Source: Flavobacterium reichenbachii
GTDB lineage: Bacteria; Bacteroidota; Bacteroidia; Flavobacteriales; Flavobacteriaceae
DNA: 64,000 nucleotides
Direction: 5' to 3'
NCBI RefSeq assembly: GCF_002217435.1
Contig: NZ_MUHF01000001.1
Location: 1 to 64,000 of the forward strand
Shown: positions 40,538 through 49,170 of the stretch, piece after piece
Position numbering within the stretch: the first letter of the stretch is position 1
How the letters are laid out: each line of letters starts with the position of its first letter
Program-made: the position numbers and the translations under genes
The notes under the pieces: generated by a model
The model's input: the letters and a program-made list of their open reading frames with translations, nothing else
Told to the model about the DNA's origin: nothing
Databases searched by the model: none

Positions 40538-41782
40538 ATGAATCAAACAAAAAAACTTTTAATAATTGGTTTTGTCTGGCCCGAACCAAATTCGTCTGCA
40601 GCCGGTGGTAGAATGATGCAGTTAATAGCTGTTTTTAAGGAAGATGGATTTGAAGTTACATTTGCAAGCCCGGCTCTGGACAGTGATTTTATGGTGGATT
40701 TGTCTGTATTTGGAGTTGAAAAAAAATCGATCGAATTAAATAATTCCAGTTTTGATGATTTTATAATTCAATTAAATCCAGATGTTGTTTTGTTTGATCG
40801 TTTTATGATTGAAGAGCAGTTCGGATGGCGTGTTGCAGAAAATTGCCCAAAAGCAATTCGTGTTTTAGATACAGAAGATTTACATTGCTTAAGGACAGCA
40901 AGACAGAAAGCTTTTAAAGAAAACAGAATTTTTGAACTTCAGGATTTATTGTCTGAAGAAGTTGCCAAACGTGAAATTGCTAGTGTTTTGAGGTGTGATT
41001 TGTCTTTGATTATTTCAGAATTTGAAATGAAAATTCTAAATAATATTTTTAAAATCAATTGTAGATTGTTGTTTTATCTTCCTTTTTTAACAGATGAAAT
41101 GGATGAAAGCGATCTTCTGAATTTGCCATTATTTGAACAACGTGAGAGTTTTGTTTTTATCGGAAATTTTCTTCACGAGCCCAATTGGAATACTGTTCAG
41201 CATTTAAAAGAAAGTATCTGGCCTTTGATTAGAAAAGAATTTCCTGAAGCTGTTTTGCAGGTTTACGGTGCATACCCATCACAAAAAGTTTTGCAATTAC
41301 ACCAGCCTAAGAATGGATTTTTTATTATGGGAAGAGCCTCTGATGCAAATGAAATTGTAAAAAAAGCAAAAGTAGTTTTGGCTCCAATTCGGTTTGGCGC
41401 AGGTCTTAAAGGTAAACTTTTAGAAGCCATGCAATGCGGAACTCCAAGTCTAACAACAGAAATAGGTGCAGAAGCAATGCATGCCGATTTGCCTTGGAAT
41501 GGTTTTATTACTAATGATATAGAACTTTTTGCTAAACAAGCCGTAACGTTATATCAAGATAAAAATCTTTGGGAGCAATCTCAAAAAAACGGAATTGCTA
41601 TCGTAAATGAATGTTATCAGAAAGATAAATTTGCTTCGATTTTAGTAAATACTGTAAATGATTTAATGAATGATTCAGAAAATCATCGTCTGCACAATTT
41701 TATGGGAAGTCTGCTGCAACATCATACTTTAAAAAGTACCAAATACATGTCTAAATGGATCGAGGCGAAAAATAAAAATTAA
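40538..41782 (+). CDS. Glycosyltransferase, GT-B fold (GT4-like)
   Basis: 414 residues from the ATG at 40538 (MNQTKKLLIIGFVWPEP). An ATG 30 bases upstream is possible but lies around a -7-like TTATTTTG. The N-terminal domain has a Gly-rich loop (SSAAGGRMMQL) and the C-terminal domain has VFIGNFLHEPN, GRASDANEIVKKAKVVLAPIRFGAGLKGKLLEAM and GTPSLTTEIGAEAM, typical of GT1/GT4 donor-binding sites. The acceptor is unknown. Its stop codon overlaps by four bases the stop of the convergent AraC gene. Confidence 0.85.
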   Translation: MNQTKKLLIIGFVWPEPNSSAAGGRMMQLIAVFKEDGFEVTFASPALDSDFMVDLSVFGVEKKSIELNNSSFDDFIIQLNPDVVLFDRFMIEEQFGWRVAENCPKAIRVLDTEDLHCLRTARQKAFKENRIFELQDLLSEEVAKREIASVLRCDLSLIISEFEMKILNNIFKINCRLLFYLPFLTDEMDESDLLNLPLFEQRESFVFIGNFLHEPNWNTVQHLKESIWPLIRKEFPEAVLQVYGAYPSQKVLQLHQPKNGFFIMGRASDANEIVKKAKVVLAPIRFGAGLKGKLLEAMQCGTPSLTTEIGAEAMHADLPWNGFITNDIELFAKQAVTLYQDKNLWEQSQKNGIAIVNECYQKDKFASILVNTVNDLMNDSENHRLHNFMGSLLQHHTLKSTKYMSKWIEAKNKN

Positions 41783-42654
41783 ACCATTTTTCCAAATCCT
41801 ACTGTTTCACGATACAATTGAGGCGAAACATCTGCATTGGTTTTAAAGAATCGGCTGAAATAATGCTCGTCATCATAGCCTAATTCGTATGCAATTTCTT
41901 TTATGGTTTTATTCGTCATATACAATTCTCTTTTTGCTTCAATAATAATTCTCTCTGCAATAAGATCTGTAAGGGTTTTGTTGAAATAATTCTTAGATAA
42001 TTTTGCCAAGGCTTTAGGCGAAATATTTAATAAATCGGCATAATTTCCGGCAGAATGTTTGGTTTTAAAATGATCTTCAATAGCGTCTTTTAGATTCTGT
42101 AAAATAAATGGTTCTTTAGAATCCGGAGTCGATTTTGATTCTTCTAATTGTTCGTTTTTTAATCGTGATGCAGTAATTAAAAAGATTTTCAGATACGAAA
42201 TCAATAGTTCGTATTGGGCTAATTCTGCATTTTGTATTTCGGTTTTCATTTGGTCAATAACCATCTGAAACGTAGCTTTTGCCTGATCTGTAATTCGTGT
42301 AAATGGAGGCTGATAAACATTATTAAACAAAACTCCGTTGCACGAAACCTCTTTTTGATGCATATGGATGCAGTAAAAATCGGGATGAAAATGAATTGCA
42401 ATTCCCTCAATATCTTCTTTTGTACAAATCATAAAGGGCTGATAGGGAGAAAAGGCGAGGAGCGAACCTTCTTCAAACTGATGTTCTGCAAAATCGGCTT
42501 TTACTTTTCCATTTCCTCTGTTAACCCAAATCAGAGAAAAATAATTATTACGCTGAATATGGTCAAAATGACTGTTGTCTTCGAATGAAAGAAGTTTAAA
42601 AGCAAGATTTCCATTTTGTGGATTTATTAAGGTAAAAGCGTTCTGATTGCTCAT
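41779..42654 (-). CDS. AraC family transcriptional regulator
   Basis: 291 residues. The N-terminal cupin-like sensing domain (about residues 15-150; NRGNGKVKADFAEHQFEEGSLLAFSPYQPF) is followed by two helix-turn-helix motifs over residues ~195-285 (NYADLLNISPKALAKLSKNYF; TIKEIAYELGYDDEHYFSRFFK, the AraC signature). Targets are unknown. The AhpD-like gene is 87 bp upstream on the same strand, with a 13-bp hairpin between them. Confidence 0.92.
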   Translation of the reverse strand: MSNQNAFTLINPQNGNLAFKLLSFEDNSHFDHIQRNNYFSLIWVNRGNGKVKADFAEHQFEEGSLLAFSPYQPFMICTKEDIEGIAIHFHPDFYCIHMHQKEVSCNGVLFNNVYQPPFTRITDQAKATFQMVIDQMKTEIQNAELAQYELLISYLKIFLITASRLKNEQLEESKSTPDSKEPFILQNLKDAIEDHFKTKHSAGNYADLLNISPKALAKLSKNYFNKTLTDLIAERIIIEAKRELYMTNKTIKEIAYELGYDDEHYFSRFFKTNADVSPQLYRETVGFGKMV

Positions 42655-42678
42655 AATCTGAATTGTTTAGGTAAAGAT

Positions 42679-42712
42679 AAAGATAGTTATGAAATGAATC
42701 ATAACTATCTTT
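42679..42712 (-). promoter_or_regulatory. Hairpin between the AhpD-like and AraC genes
   Basis: AAAGATAGTTATG pairs exactly with CATAACTATCTTT over 8 bases. Weak T-runs follow, so it may be an attenuator, a terminator of the AhpD-like gene, or an operator for the AraC protein. It lies directly before the AraC start. Confidence 0.55.
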
Positions 42713-42741
42713 AGGGAGTTGTTGTGTTGTTTTTTTTGAAA

Positions 42742-43281
42742 TTATACAGCCTGAACCACAGGAAAATCAATTTCTGTATTTGCTGTATTGTTAAAGTAGT
42801 TTGTAAATACATTCAATCCTACGTGAGCAATAATTTCTGAAATTTCTGCATCTGTTGCGCCAGCATTTCTTACTGCAGCAACATCCTGATCATTTACTAA
42901 TCCGTTTTTGCTGATTAATGTTTTTGCAAATTGTAAAATTCCTGCTGTTTTTTCATCAGCTGCATTTCCTGATCTGGCATTGTGTAATACTTCCGGATCT
43001 GCTTTTACTAATTTCTCACCAATAAAAGTGTGAGCGGCTAAACAATAATCACAAGAATTACTTTCAGAAACTGCTAAGGCGATAAGTTCTCCTGTTTTTG
43101 CACTTAATTTTCCGTGGCTTAAAGCACCGCTTAAATTTAAATATCCTTCTAATACCGCAGGAGAATTTCCCATTGTTCTCATCATATTCGGAACTACGCC
43201 TAATTTTGCCTGTACAGCGTTGAATAAATCTTTAGTTTTTCCTGTAACTTCTTCTGGGTTTAATGCTGTTAATCGTGTCAT
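42742..43281 (-). CDS. AhpD/CMD-like alkylhydroperoxidase family protein
   Basis: 179 residues. The carboxymuconolactone-decarboxylase fold carries the redox motif Cys-x-x-Cys with a downstream His (NSCDYCLAAHTF) within LIALAVSES. The AhpD-like type probably reduces peroxides or senses redox state. The exact substrate is unknown. It is upstream of, and possibly co-regulated with, the AraC gene. Confidence 0.88.
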   Translation of the reverse strand: MTRLTALNPEEVTGKTKDLFNAVQAKLGVVPNMMRTMGNSPAVLEGYLNLSGALSHGKLSAKTGELIALAVSESNSCDYCLAAHTFIGEKLVKADPEVLHNARSGNAADEKTAGILQFAKTLISKNGLVNDQDVAAVRNAGATDAEISEIIAHVGLNVFTNYFNNTANTEIDFPVVQAV

Positions 43282-43404
43282 TTTATTTAATTTTTAAGTT
43301 ATAATTATTTGTTGTCTTTTGACATTACAAAGTTGCAACGATTACAGATTTTAGAACATGGAGAATTTACGCTATGTGGTGGACAATTTTCCCTGACTTT
43401 TTTT

Positions 43405-43567
43405 AGGAGCTGATCCAGCTTTCCGTTTCATCCCGATAGCTATCGGGACAAAAACCTGATTTTTCTAAACCATAAAACGAGCTTCTCCCGAAGCCTCGGG
43501 AGTCGCTGTTTTCTGGCAAGAAAATCAGGTTTTTGAGTTCCGGGCTTTCCACTTCAATCTGGGCTAG
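43405..43567 (-). repeat. Dispersed intergenic element, minus-strand copy
   Basis: On the minus strand it begins CTAGCCCAGATTGAAGTGG and ends TGAAACGGAAAGCTGGATC. Inside are nested hairpins, including CTCCCGAGGCTTCGGGAG and CCCGATAGCTATCGGG, and a longer pair built from AAAAACCTGATTTT and AAAATCAGGTTTTT. An 85-codon frame through it is considered spurious. Confidence 0.7.
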
Positions 43568-43631
43568 GGCATTCGTTTTCACAATAATGTTTTTGTTTAT
43601 TTGTGAGGAATGACAGACTTTGTGTGTAATC

Positions 43632-43664
43632 AACTTTGTCAAAGTTTCAAACTTTGACAAAGTT
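43632..43664. repeat. Palindrome family P2, copy d
   Basis: Perfect 16-bp arms (AACTTTGTCAAAGTTT / AAACTTTGACAAAGTT) with a one-base loop, about 65 bp upstream, on the minus strand, of the dispersed element at 43405-43567. Copy a at 22968 has the same order and a similar distance from its element. Confidence 0.75.
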
Positions 43665-43686
43665 CCTCACCAACCACTTCCGTAAT

Positions 43687-43777
43687 CTTGTCATTTCGAG
43701 GAACGAGAAAATCACCCACAGAAATTCTCTAATCTTTATCGATTTATGAGTTTTATTTCTCCTTACGAAATGACAAG
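43687..43777. repeat. Inverted repeat with TGTCATTTCG arms
   Basis: CTTGTCATTTCG at 43687-43698 is the exact reverse complement of CGAAATGACAAG at 43766-43777. A second, imperfect inner pair (GAGAAA / TTTCTC) lies inside. It is likely another dispersed repeat. Confidence 0.6.
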
Positions 43778-43790
43778 CAATATGTAAAAA

Positions 43791-43822
43791 AAATAGGTTG
43801 TCCCTTCAAGGACAACCTATTT
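43791..43822 (-). terminator. M1 peptidase terminator
   Basis: A 13-bp stem (AAATAGGTTGTCC / GGACAACCTATTT) is followed on the minus strand by a T-run. Confidence 0.85.
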
Positions 43823-43845
43823 TTAAAATTATATTCTTGAAGAAC

Positions 43846-45693
43846 TTATTTCAAAATACCTTCAACAGCCTGAATCGTTGTAGCATGATAACCAGATTTA
43901 GCTTTGTTAAAAATCTGTTTCGCCCAAACTTTTCCTTCCGGAGTTTTTGCCATTTCTTTATAAAGCATCATTACAGATCCAGTTCTGCTAATTCCAATTA
44001 AAAATTGCTCGATTGCAGGATTTGCAGTTTTGTATTGATGACGAATTGCCTGAACAAACCATTGACGTTTGATAATGAAGTTTCCGCCTTTTGTAAAGTT
44101 GAATTCTTTGTCAATTGCTTCCATCTCTTTTACTGTAATATCAGCTGGAAGATGATCTATAAAATGCTGTTTTTCTGCGGTTGTTGTAATTTTTTTACTC
44201 AAACCTGCAACACCAGTTTCTCTCCAGTTTTTTTGGATAGCATCGATAGCATCAAAATCCGCTGAACTTACCGGAGTAATGTTTGATGGAATCCCAGGCT
44301 TGTAAATCCAGTCGTCTAATTTTATTTTATCTGCTAAAGCTTTGTCATCTTTGATTAGATTTTCGTTTAAATATTTCACAAAATCTTCTGTTGTAATTGA
44401 TTTGAAAGCATGCGAATCAAAATAATTTTTGATAAACGAATCAAATTTTTCGCGCCCAACGGCATTTTCAATAACTCTTAAAAAAGCATATCCTTTTACA
44501 TATGGAATTTGACTGATTCCATCATCCGGATTTCTTCCAGTCAAGCTGACTTTTAATCTTGTATCCGGATTTGTATCACCATATTCTGCTACGTTATCGA
44601 TCAATTCTTTACGAGTGATCACGTTTTGCATTTCAAATTCTTTTTTGCCAAAGATTGCTTCGCCAATTCGGTGTTCAACATAAGTTGTAAAACCTTCGTT
44701 TAGCCAAATATCATCCCAAGTCGCATTGGTTACTAAGTTACCGCTCCAGCTGTGACCTAATTCGTGCGCTAACAAACTTGTCAATGAACGGTCTCCTGCA
44801 ATAACTCCGGGAGTTAAGAAAGTTAGGTTTGGATTTTCCATTCCGCCATACGGGAAACTTGGAGGTAAAACCAAAACGTCATAACGTCCCCAGCGATAAG
44901 GTCCATAAAGCTTTTCGGCGGCCACAACCATTTTTCCAAGTTCAGCAAATTCCCAAGCTGATTTTTTCAACATAGATGGTTCTGCGTAAACTCCGGTTCT
45001 GTTGTCGATAGATTGAAATTCAATATCTCCAACAGCAATAGCCATTAAATAAGAAGGGATTGCTTTATCTTGTTTAAAAGTATAAACTCCTGTATCATTT
45101 TTCTTCTGTGGATTTACAGCGCTCATTACCGCTAATAAATCTTTTGGAACCGTAACTTTTGCATTATAAGTAAAACGAACTCCCGGTGAATCCTGACACG
45201 GAATCCAAGTACGGGACCAAATGCTTTCTCCTTGAGAGAAAAGAAACGGTTTCTTTTTGTCAGCAGTTTGTTCCGGTTTTAACCATTGCAAAGCAACAGC
45301 ATCTTTTGTTGTGCTGTAGTAGATATTTACTTTAGTTGTATTAGGTTCGATGGTAACATGAAGTGGTTTTCCATGAAATTCCACGTTTGTACCTAATTCG
45401 AATTTTGTTTCCTTTTCGTCATCACCTAAAGTTACTTTGGTAATGTTAAGAGTATTTTCGTCAAAAATGATTTCATTTCCTTTGCTGCTATTGTCAATTG
45501 TCCAAGAAGCTTTTCCAGAAATAGTCTGCGTTTCAAAATCAACTTTAATGTCAAGATCCAAATGTTTTACAACTGCAAGTTCTGGTTTAGAGTAGCTGTG
45601 TTCGTCAATAACGGCAGCTATTTTTTCGGTTTGCTCTTTTTTCTGGCAGGCAATTGCTGTCAGAAATAAGACTGCAATGATTAGTTTTTTCAT
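43846..45693 (-). CDS. M1 family aminopeptidase lipoprotein
   Basis: 615 residues from the ATG at 45693 (MKKLIIAVLFL). Longer frames lack a signal start. The lipobox TAIAC (Cys16) makes it a lipoprotein. The zinc site is complete: His310-Glu311-Leu-Gly-His314 with the third ligand in LNEGFTTYVE. A GGMENPNL exopeptidase motif precedes it. A C-terminal helical domain (KQWFVQAIRHQYKTANP) is as in leukotriene A4 hydrolase-like M1 enzymes. It removes N-terminal residues from peptides, probably in the periplasm. Confidence 0.92.
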   Translation of the reverse strand: MKKLIIAVLFLTAIACQKKEQTEKIAAVIDEHSYSKPELAVVKHLDLDIKVDFETQTISGKASWTIDNSSKGNEIIFDENTLNITKVTLGDDEKETKFELGTNVEFHGKPLHVTIEPNTTKVNIYYSTTKDAVALQWLKPEQTADKKKPFLFSQGESIWSRTWIPCQDSPGVRFTYNAKVTVPKDLLAVMSAVNPQKKNDTGVYTFKQDKAIPSYLMAIAVGDIEFQSIDNRTGVYAEPSMLKKSAWEFAELGKMVVAAEKLYGPYRWGRYDVLVLPPSFPYGGMENPNLTFLTPGVIAGDRSLTSLLAHELGHSWSGNLVTNATWDDIWLNEGFTTYVEHRIGEAIFGKKEFEMQNVITRKELIDNVAEYGDTNPDTRLKVSLTGRNPDDGISQIPYVKGYAFLRVIENAVGREKFDSFIKNYFDSHAFKSITTEDFVKYLNENLIKDDKALADKIKLDDWIYKPGIPSNITPVSSADFDAIDAIQKNWRETGVAGLSKKITTTAEKQHFIDHLPADITVKEMEAIDKEFNFTKGGNFIIKRQWFVQAIRHQYKTANPAIEQFLIGISRTGSVMMLYKEMAKTPEGKVWAKQIFNKAKSGYHATTIQAVEGILK

Positions 45694-45730
45694 GTTATGA
45701 AGTATTGAATTTGGGATGAAAATTAAACAA

Positions 45731-45764
45731 AAAATCCCGTTTTGAATAAACAAAACGGGATTTT
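45731..45764 (-). terminator. pdhA-pdhC terminator
   Basis: AAAATCCCGTTTTG pairs with CAAAACGGGATTTT over 6 bases, with a minus-strand T-rich tail. Confidence 0.85.
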
Positions 45765-45804
45765 ATTATAAATACCTTAAGCTTGGCTCAGGCTGACATT
45801 GAAA

Positions 45805-47454
45805 TTATGCCAACATTGTAACTGGGCTTTCGATGTATTGTTTTAGTGTTTGTAAAAATTGAGCGCCAGTTGCACCGTCAATTGTTCTGTGGTCACAAGC
45901 TAATGATAACATCATAGTGTTTCCAACTACAATCTGACCGTTTTTAACGACTGGTTTCTCAACAATTGCACCTACAGAAAGGATAGCAGAGTTTGGCTGG
46001 TTGATAATTGAATTGAATTCAGTAATACCAAACATTCCAAGGTTAGATACTGTAAAAGTACTTCCTTCCATTTCCTGAGGGCCTAATTTTTTGTTTTTAG
46101 CTCTTCCTGCTAAATCTCTTACCGAAGCACCAATTTGAGATAAACTCATAGCGTCTGTAAATTTCAATACAGGAACTACCAATCCGTCTTCTACTGCTAC
46201 AGCAACACCAATATTTACGTGGTGGTTAATTATGATAGCATCTTCTTTCCACTGAGAGTTAATTTTTGGATGTTTTTTCAATGCTAAAGCACAAGCTTTA
46301 ATTACCATATCGTTAAAAGATACTTTCGTGTCCGGAACAGTATTGATAGTTGCTCTTGCAGCCATTGCATCGTCCATGCTTACTTCGATCACTAAGTTGT
46401 AGTGAGGTGCAGTAAATAATGATTCAGCAAGACGTTTTGCAATAATTTTACGCATTTGAGAGTTTTTGATCTCTTCTGTGAAAACTTCTCCTGCAGGAAC
46501 AAAAACTTTTGGAGCAGCTGGTGCAGCAGTCTCTTGTTTTGCATCAGTTTTTGCAGCAGGTTGTGCCTGTGCAGCTGGTGTAAAGTTTTCGATATCGCTT
46601 TTTACGATACGTCCATTTTCTCCAGATCCTTTAACCTGGTTTAATTGAATTCCTTTATCAGAAGCAATTTTTTTAGCTAAAGGTGAAGCTAAAACTCTTC
46701 CGTTTGAAGTTTCAGCAACGGCTTCCGGTGCTTTTTCAGCAGCTGGAGCAGCTTTTGTTTCTTCGGCAGCAGGAGCACTTACAGGTGCAACGCCTCCGGC
46801 AGTATAATTGTCAGCAATTCCAGAAATGTCAGTTCCTGCAGGTCCAATGATAGCTAATAAGCTGTCAACAGGAGCAGTATTTCCTTCTTGAATTCCGATG
46901 TATAATAATGTACCAGCATTGAAAGACTCAAACTCCATTGTAGCTTTGTCTGTCTCAATTTCTGCTAAAATATCACCTTCTGCTACAGCATCTCCAACTT
47001 TTTTTAACCAAGTTGCCACTGTACCTTCAGTCATTGTATCACTCAAACGTGGCATAGTTACTACTACAACACCTTTAGGTAATTCAGTTGCTGCTTTAGC
47101 AGGAGCAGCAGTTTCAGTTTTTGCTTCAGCAGCAGGAGCATCCGCTTTTGGTGCAGAAGCTTCTGGACTAGCAGCAGGAGCATCACCACCAGCTAAAAGA
47201 GCCGAAATATCTTCTCCTTCATTACCAATGATTGCTAATAGTGAATCAACTGGAGCAGTTTCTCCAGCCTGAATTCCGATATGTAAAAGAGTTCCTTCGT
47301 TAAAAGATTCGAACTCCATTGTTGCTTTATCTGTTTCAATTTCAGCTAAGATATCTCCTTCGCTAATTTTGTCGCCTACTTTTTTTAACCAAGTCGCTAC
47401 CGTTCCTTCCGTCATAGTATCGCTCAAACGAGGCATTGTTACTTTAATCGCCAT
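45805..47454 (-). CDS. pdhC: Pyruvate dehydrogenase E2, dihydrolipoamide acetyltransferase
   Basis: 549 residues. There are two tandem lipoyl domains with lipoylated Lys in ETDKAT at residues 43 and 170. An Ala/Pro/Glu-rich linker leads to a peripheral-subunit-binding domain (SPLAKKIASDKGIQLNQVKGSGENGRIVKSDIE region), a second linker and the catalytic acyltransferase domain with DHRTIDGA near the C-terminus. It transfers acetyl groups to CoA in the PDH complex. It follows pdhA by 4 bp on the same strand. E1-beta and E3 genes are not in the window. Confidence 0.95.
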   Translation of the reverse strand: MAIKVTMPRLSDTMTEGTVATWLKKVGDKISEGDILAEIETDKATMEFESFNEGTLLHIGIQAGETAPVDSLLAIIGNEGEDISALLAGGDAPAASPEASAPKADAPAAEAKTETAAPAKAATELPKGVVVVTMPRLSDTMTEGTVATWLKKVGDAVAEGDILAEIETDKATMEFESFNAGTLLYIGIQEGNTAPVDSLLAIIGPAGTDISGIADNYTAGGVAPVSAPAAEETKAAPAAEKAPEAVAETSNGRVLASPLAKKIASDKGIQLNQVKGSGENGRIVKSDIENFTPAAQAQPAAKTDAKQETAAPAAPKVFVPAGEVFTEEIKNSQMRKIIAKRLAESLFTAPHYNLVIEVSMDDAMAARATINTVPDTKVSFNDMVIKACALALKKHPKINSQWKEDAIIINHHVNIGVAVAVEDGLVVPVLKFTDAMSLSQIGASVRDLAGRAKNKKLGPQEMEGSTFTVSNLGMFGITEFNSIINQPNSAILSVGAIVEKPVVKNGQIVVGNTMMLSLACDHRTIDGATGAQFLQTLKQYIESPVTMLA

Positions 47455-47458
47455 GATG

Positions 47459-48457
47459 TTATAGTTTATGAGGTGTAAATGGATAGTCTTCTTGTGCGTA
47501 TACTACATCGTATAATTGTTGTAAGTCTGGATATGGAGATTCTTCAGCGAATTTCTGACATTCTTCAACTAAGTCTTTAACTCTTTGGTCAATTACTTCG
47601 ATTTCTTCCTGTGTAGCATATTTTTGATCCATGATTACATCAAGAACCTGAGTAATAGGGTCGATTTTTTTGTATTCTTCAACCTCTTCTTTAGAACGGT
47701 ATAATTGTGCATCAGACATAGAGTGTCCTCTGTAACGGTACGTTTTCATTTCAAGGAAAGTTGGTCCGTCGCCGCGACGCGCTCTTTCGATTGCCTCATG
47801 CATTGCTTCAGCAACTTTTACAGGATTCATTCCGTCAACAGGTCCGCAAGGCATTTCATATCCTAAACCAAGTTTCCAGATATCAGTATGGTTAGCAGTT
47901 CTTTCTACAGAAGTTCCCATTGCATAACCGTTGTTTTCAACGATAAATACAACTGGTAATTTCCATAACATAGCCATATTAAAAGCTTCGTGAAGAGAAC
48001 CTTGTCTAGCAGCTCCATCACCAAAATAAGTCATGGTAACACCGCCAGTATTAAAATATTTATCAGCAAAAGCTAAACCAGCTCCTACCGGAATTTGTCC
48101 ACCCACGATACCGTGACCTCCGTAAAAACGGTGTTCTTTAGAGAAAATATGCATAGAACCTCCCATACCTTTAGAAGTTCCTGTTACTTTTCCTAAAAGT
48201 TCCGCCATAACGTTTCTAGGATCAACTCCCATACCAATTGGCTGTACGTGATTTCTGTAAGCAGTAATCATTTTGTCTTTAGTCAAGTCCATTGCATGTA
48301 AAGCACCTGCTAATACAGCTTCCTGACCATTATATAGGTGTAGAAAACCTCTAACTTTTTGTTGAATGTATAACGCTGCAAGTTTGTCCTCAAACTTTCT
48401 CCAAAGCAGCATGTCTTCGTACCACTTTAAATATACCTCTTTTGTAACTTCTTTCAT
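47459..48457 (-). CDS. pdhA: Pyruvate dehydrogenase E1 component, alpha subunit
   Basis: 332 residues from the ATG at 48457 (MKEVTKEVYLKWYEDM). The longer in-frame start adds 24 residues not typical of the family. ThDP-binding blocks are visible: GKVTGTSKGMGGSMH, HGIVGGQIPVGAGLAFADKY, then GDGAARQGSLHEAFNMA and ENNGYAMGTSV, followed by phosphorylation-loop-like YRYRGHSMSD. It decarboxylates pyruvate together with E1-beta, which is encoded elsewhere. It is the first gene of the pdhA-pdhC pair. Confidence 0.95.
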   Translation of the reverse strand: MKEVTKEVYLKWYEDMLLWRKFEDKLAALYIQQKVRGFLHLYNGQEAVLAGALHAMDLTKDKMITAYRNHVQPIGMGVDPRNVMAELLGKVTGTSKGMGGSMHIFSKEHRFYGGHGIVGGQIPVGAGLAFADKYFNTGGVTMTYFGDGAARQGSLHEAFNMAMLWKLPVVFIVENNGYAMGTSVERTANHTDIWKLGLGYEMPCGPVDGMNPVKVAEAMHEAIERARRGDGPTFLEMKTYRYRGHSMSDAQLYRSKEEVEEYKKIDPITQVLDVIMDQKYATQEEIEVIDQRVKDLVEECQKFAEESPYPDLQQLYDVVYAQEDYPFTPHKL

Positions 48458-48555
48458 TTGAATTCTTTCTTTTGCTAAAGTTGTTGTGTTATCAATTGTT
48501 GCCTGTAACGCAAAATAGTTTCCTCCCACAAATTTGCGCCCGAAAGGTCGGGATG

Positions 48556-48563
48556 CAAAAATA
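48556..48563 (-). promoter_or_regulatory. -7 box of pdhA-pdhC
   Basis: TATTTTTG on the minus strand, about 99 bp before the pdhA ATG. The leader contains a short CCCGAAAGGTCGGG hairpin. Confidence 0.5.
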
Positions 48564-48613
48564 AGACTTTCCTATTAAGAACTAAAATTTAAAAGCTACT
48601 TTTTGGCTTTTTT

Positions 48614-49096
48614 TTACAAGAACTTTTTATCAAACATAAAAGGGAGCAGATTTTTTAGGGATGAAGATTTATAAACCTCACCAATTTCACCCATAAAATA
48701 GATTTCTATAGGGGTTTCCTGTCTGATTTCGTATTCTGCAATTGACTGTCGGCAAGAACCGCAAGGCGGGATTGGAGCAGTGGTCTGATTAGTGTCTGAA
48801 GCGGCAGTAATAGCCATTTTTAAAATTTTTGCATCAGGATAAGCGCTTCCGGCATAAAAAATAGCAGTTCGCTCTGCACACAATCCTGATGGATATGCAG
48901 CATTTTCCTGATTTGATCCTAAAATTGTTTTTCCGTTGTCAAGAAGTAAAGCTGCTCCAACTCTAAATTGCGAATAGGGGGCGTAAGCTTTTTTACGAAC
49001 TTCAACAGCCTCGTTCATTAAGTCCTGAATTTCTGTAGGGAGTTCTGCAAGGCTTTCGTAAACTGTAAATGATGATGTTATGCTTATTTCTTTCAT
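48614..49096 (-). CDS. cdd: Cytidine deaminase
   Basis: 160 residues, homotetrameric cytidine-deaminase size plus a short N-terminal extension. The zinc site is Cys-Ala-Glu in LCAERTAIF and Pro-Cys-x-x-Cys in PPCGSCRQ, with the substrate motif FRVGAALL and ENAAYPSG. It converts cytidine and deoxycytidine to uridine forms in pyrimidine salvage. The gene is single, between the pdhA promoter region and the porV terminator. Confidence 0.93.
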   Translation of the reverse strand: MKEISITSSFTVYESLAELPTEIQDLMNEAVEVRKKAYAPYSQFRVGAALLLDNGKTILGSNQENAAYPSGLCAERTAIFYAGSAYPDAKILKMAITAASDTNQTTAPIPPCGSCRQSIAEYEIRQETPIEIYFMGEIGEVYKSSSLKNLLPFMFDKKFL

Positions 49097-49113
49097 TGTT
49101 TTTATGGGAAAAA

Positions 49114-49148
49114 AAATCCAAATTCCTAAAAAATAGAAATTTGGATTT
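49114..49148 (-). terminator. porU-porV terminator
   Basis: AAATCCAAATT pairs with AATTTGGATTT over 13 bases, with an A-rich left flank that reads as a T-run on the minus strand. Confidence 0.75.
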
Positions 49149-49170
49149 GTATTGCTTTATATTTTATTGT

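Noticed and set aside
43403..43660. 85-codon open frame on the minus strand
   Set aside because: It runs through the dispersed element and the P2 palindrome; its composition follows the hairpins, and no promoter or start context supports it.
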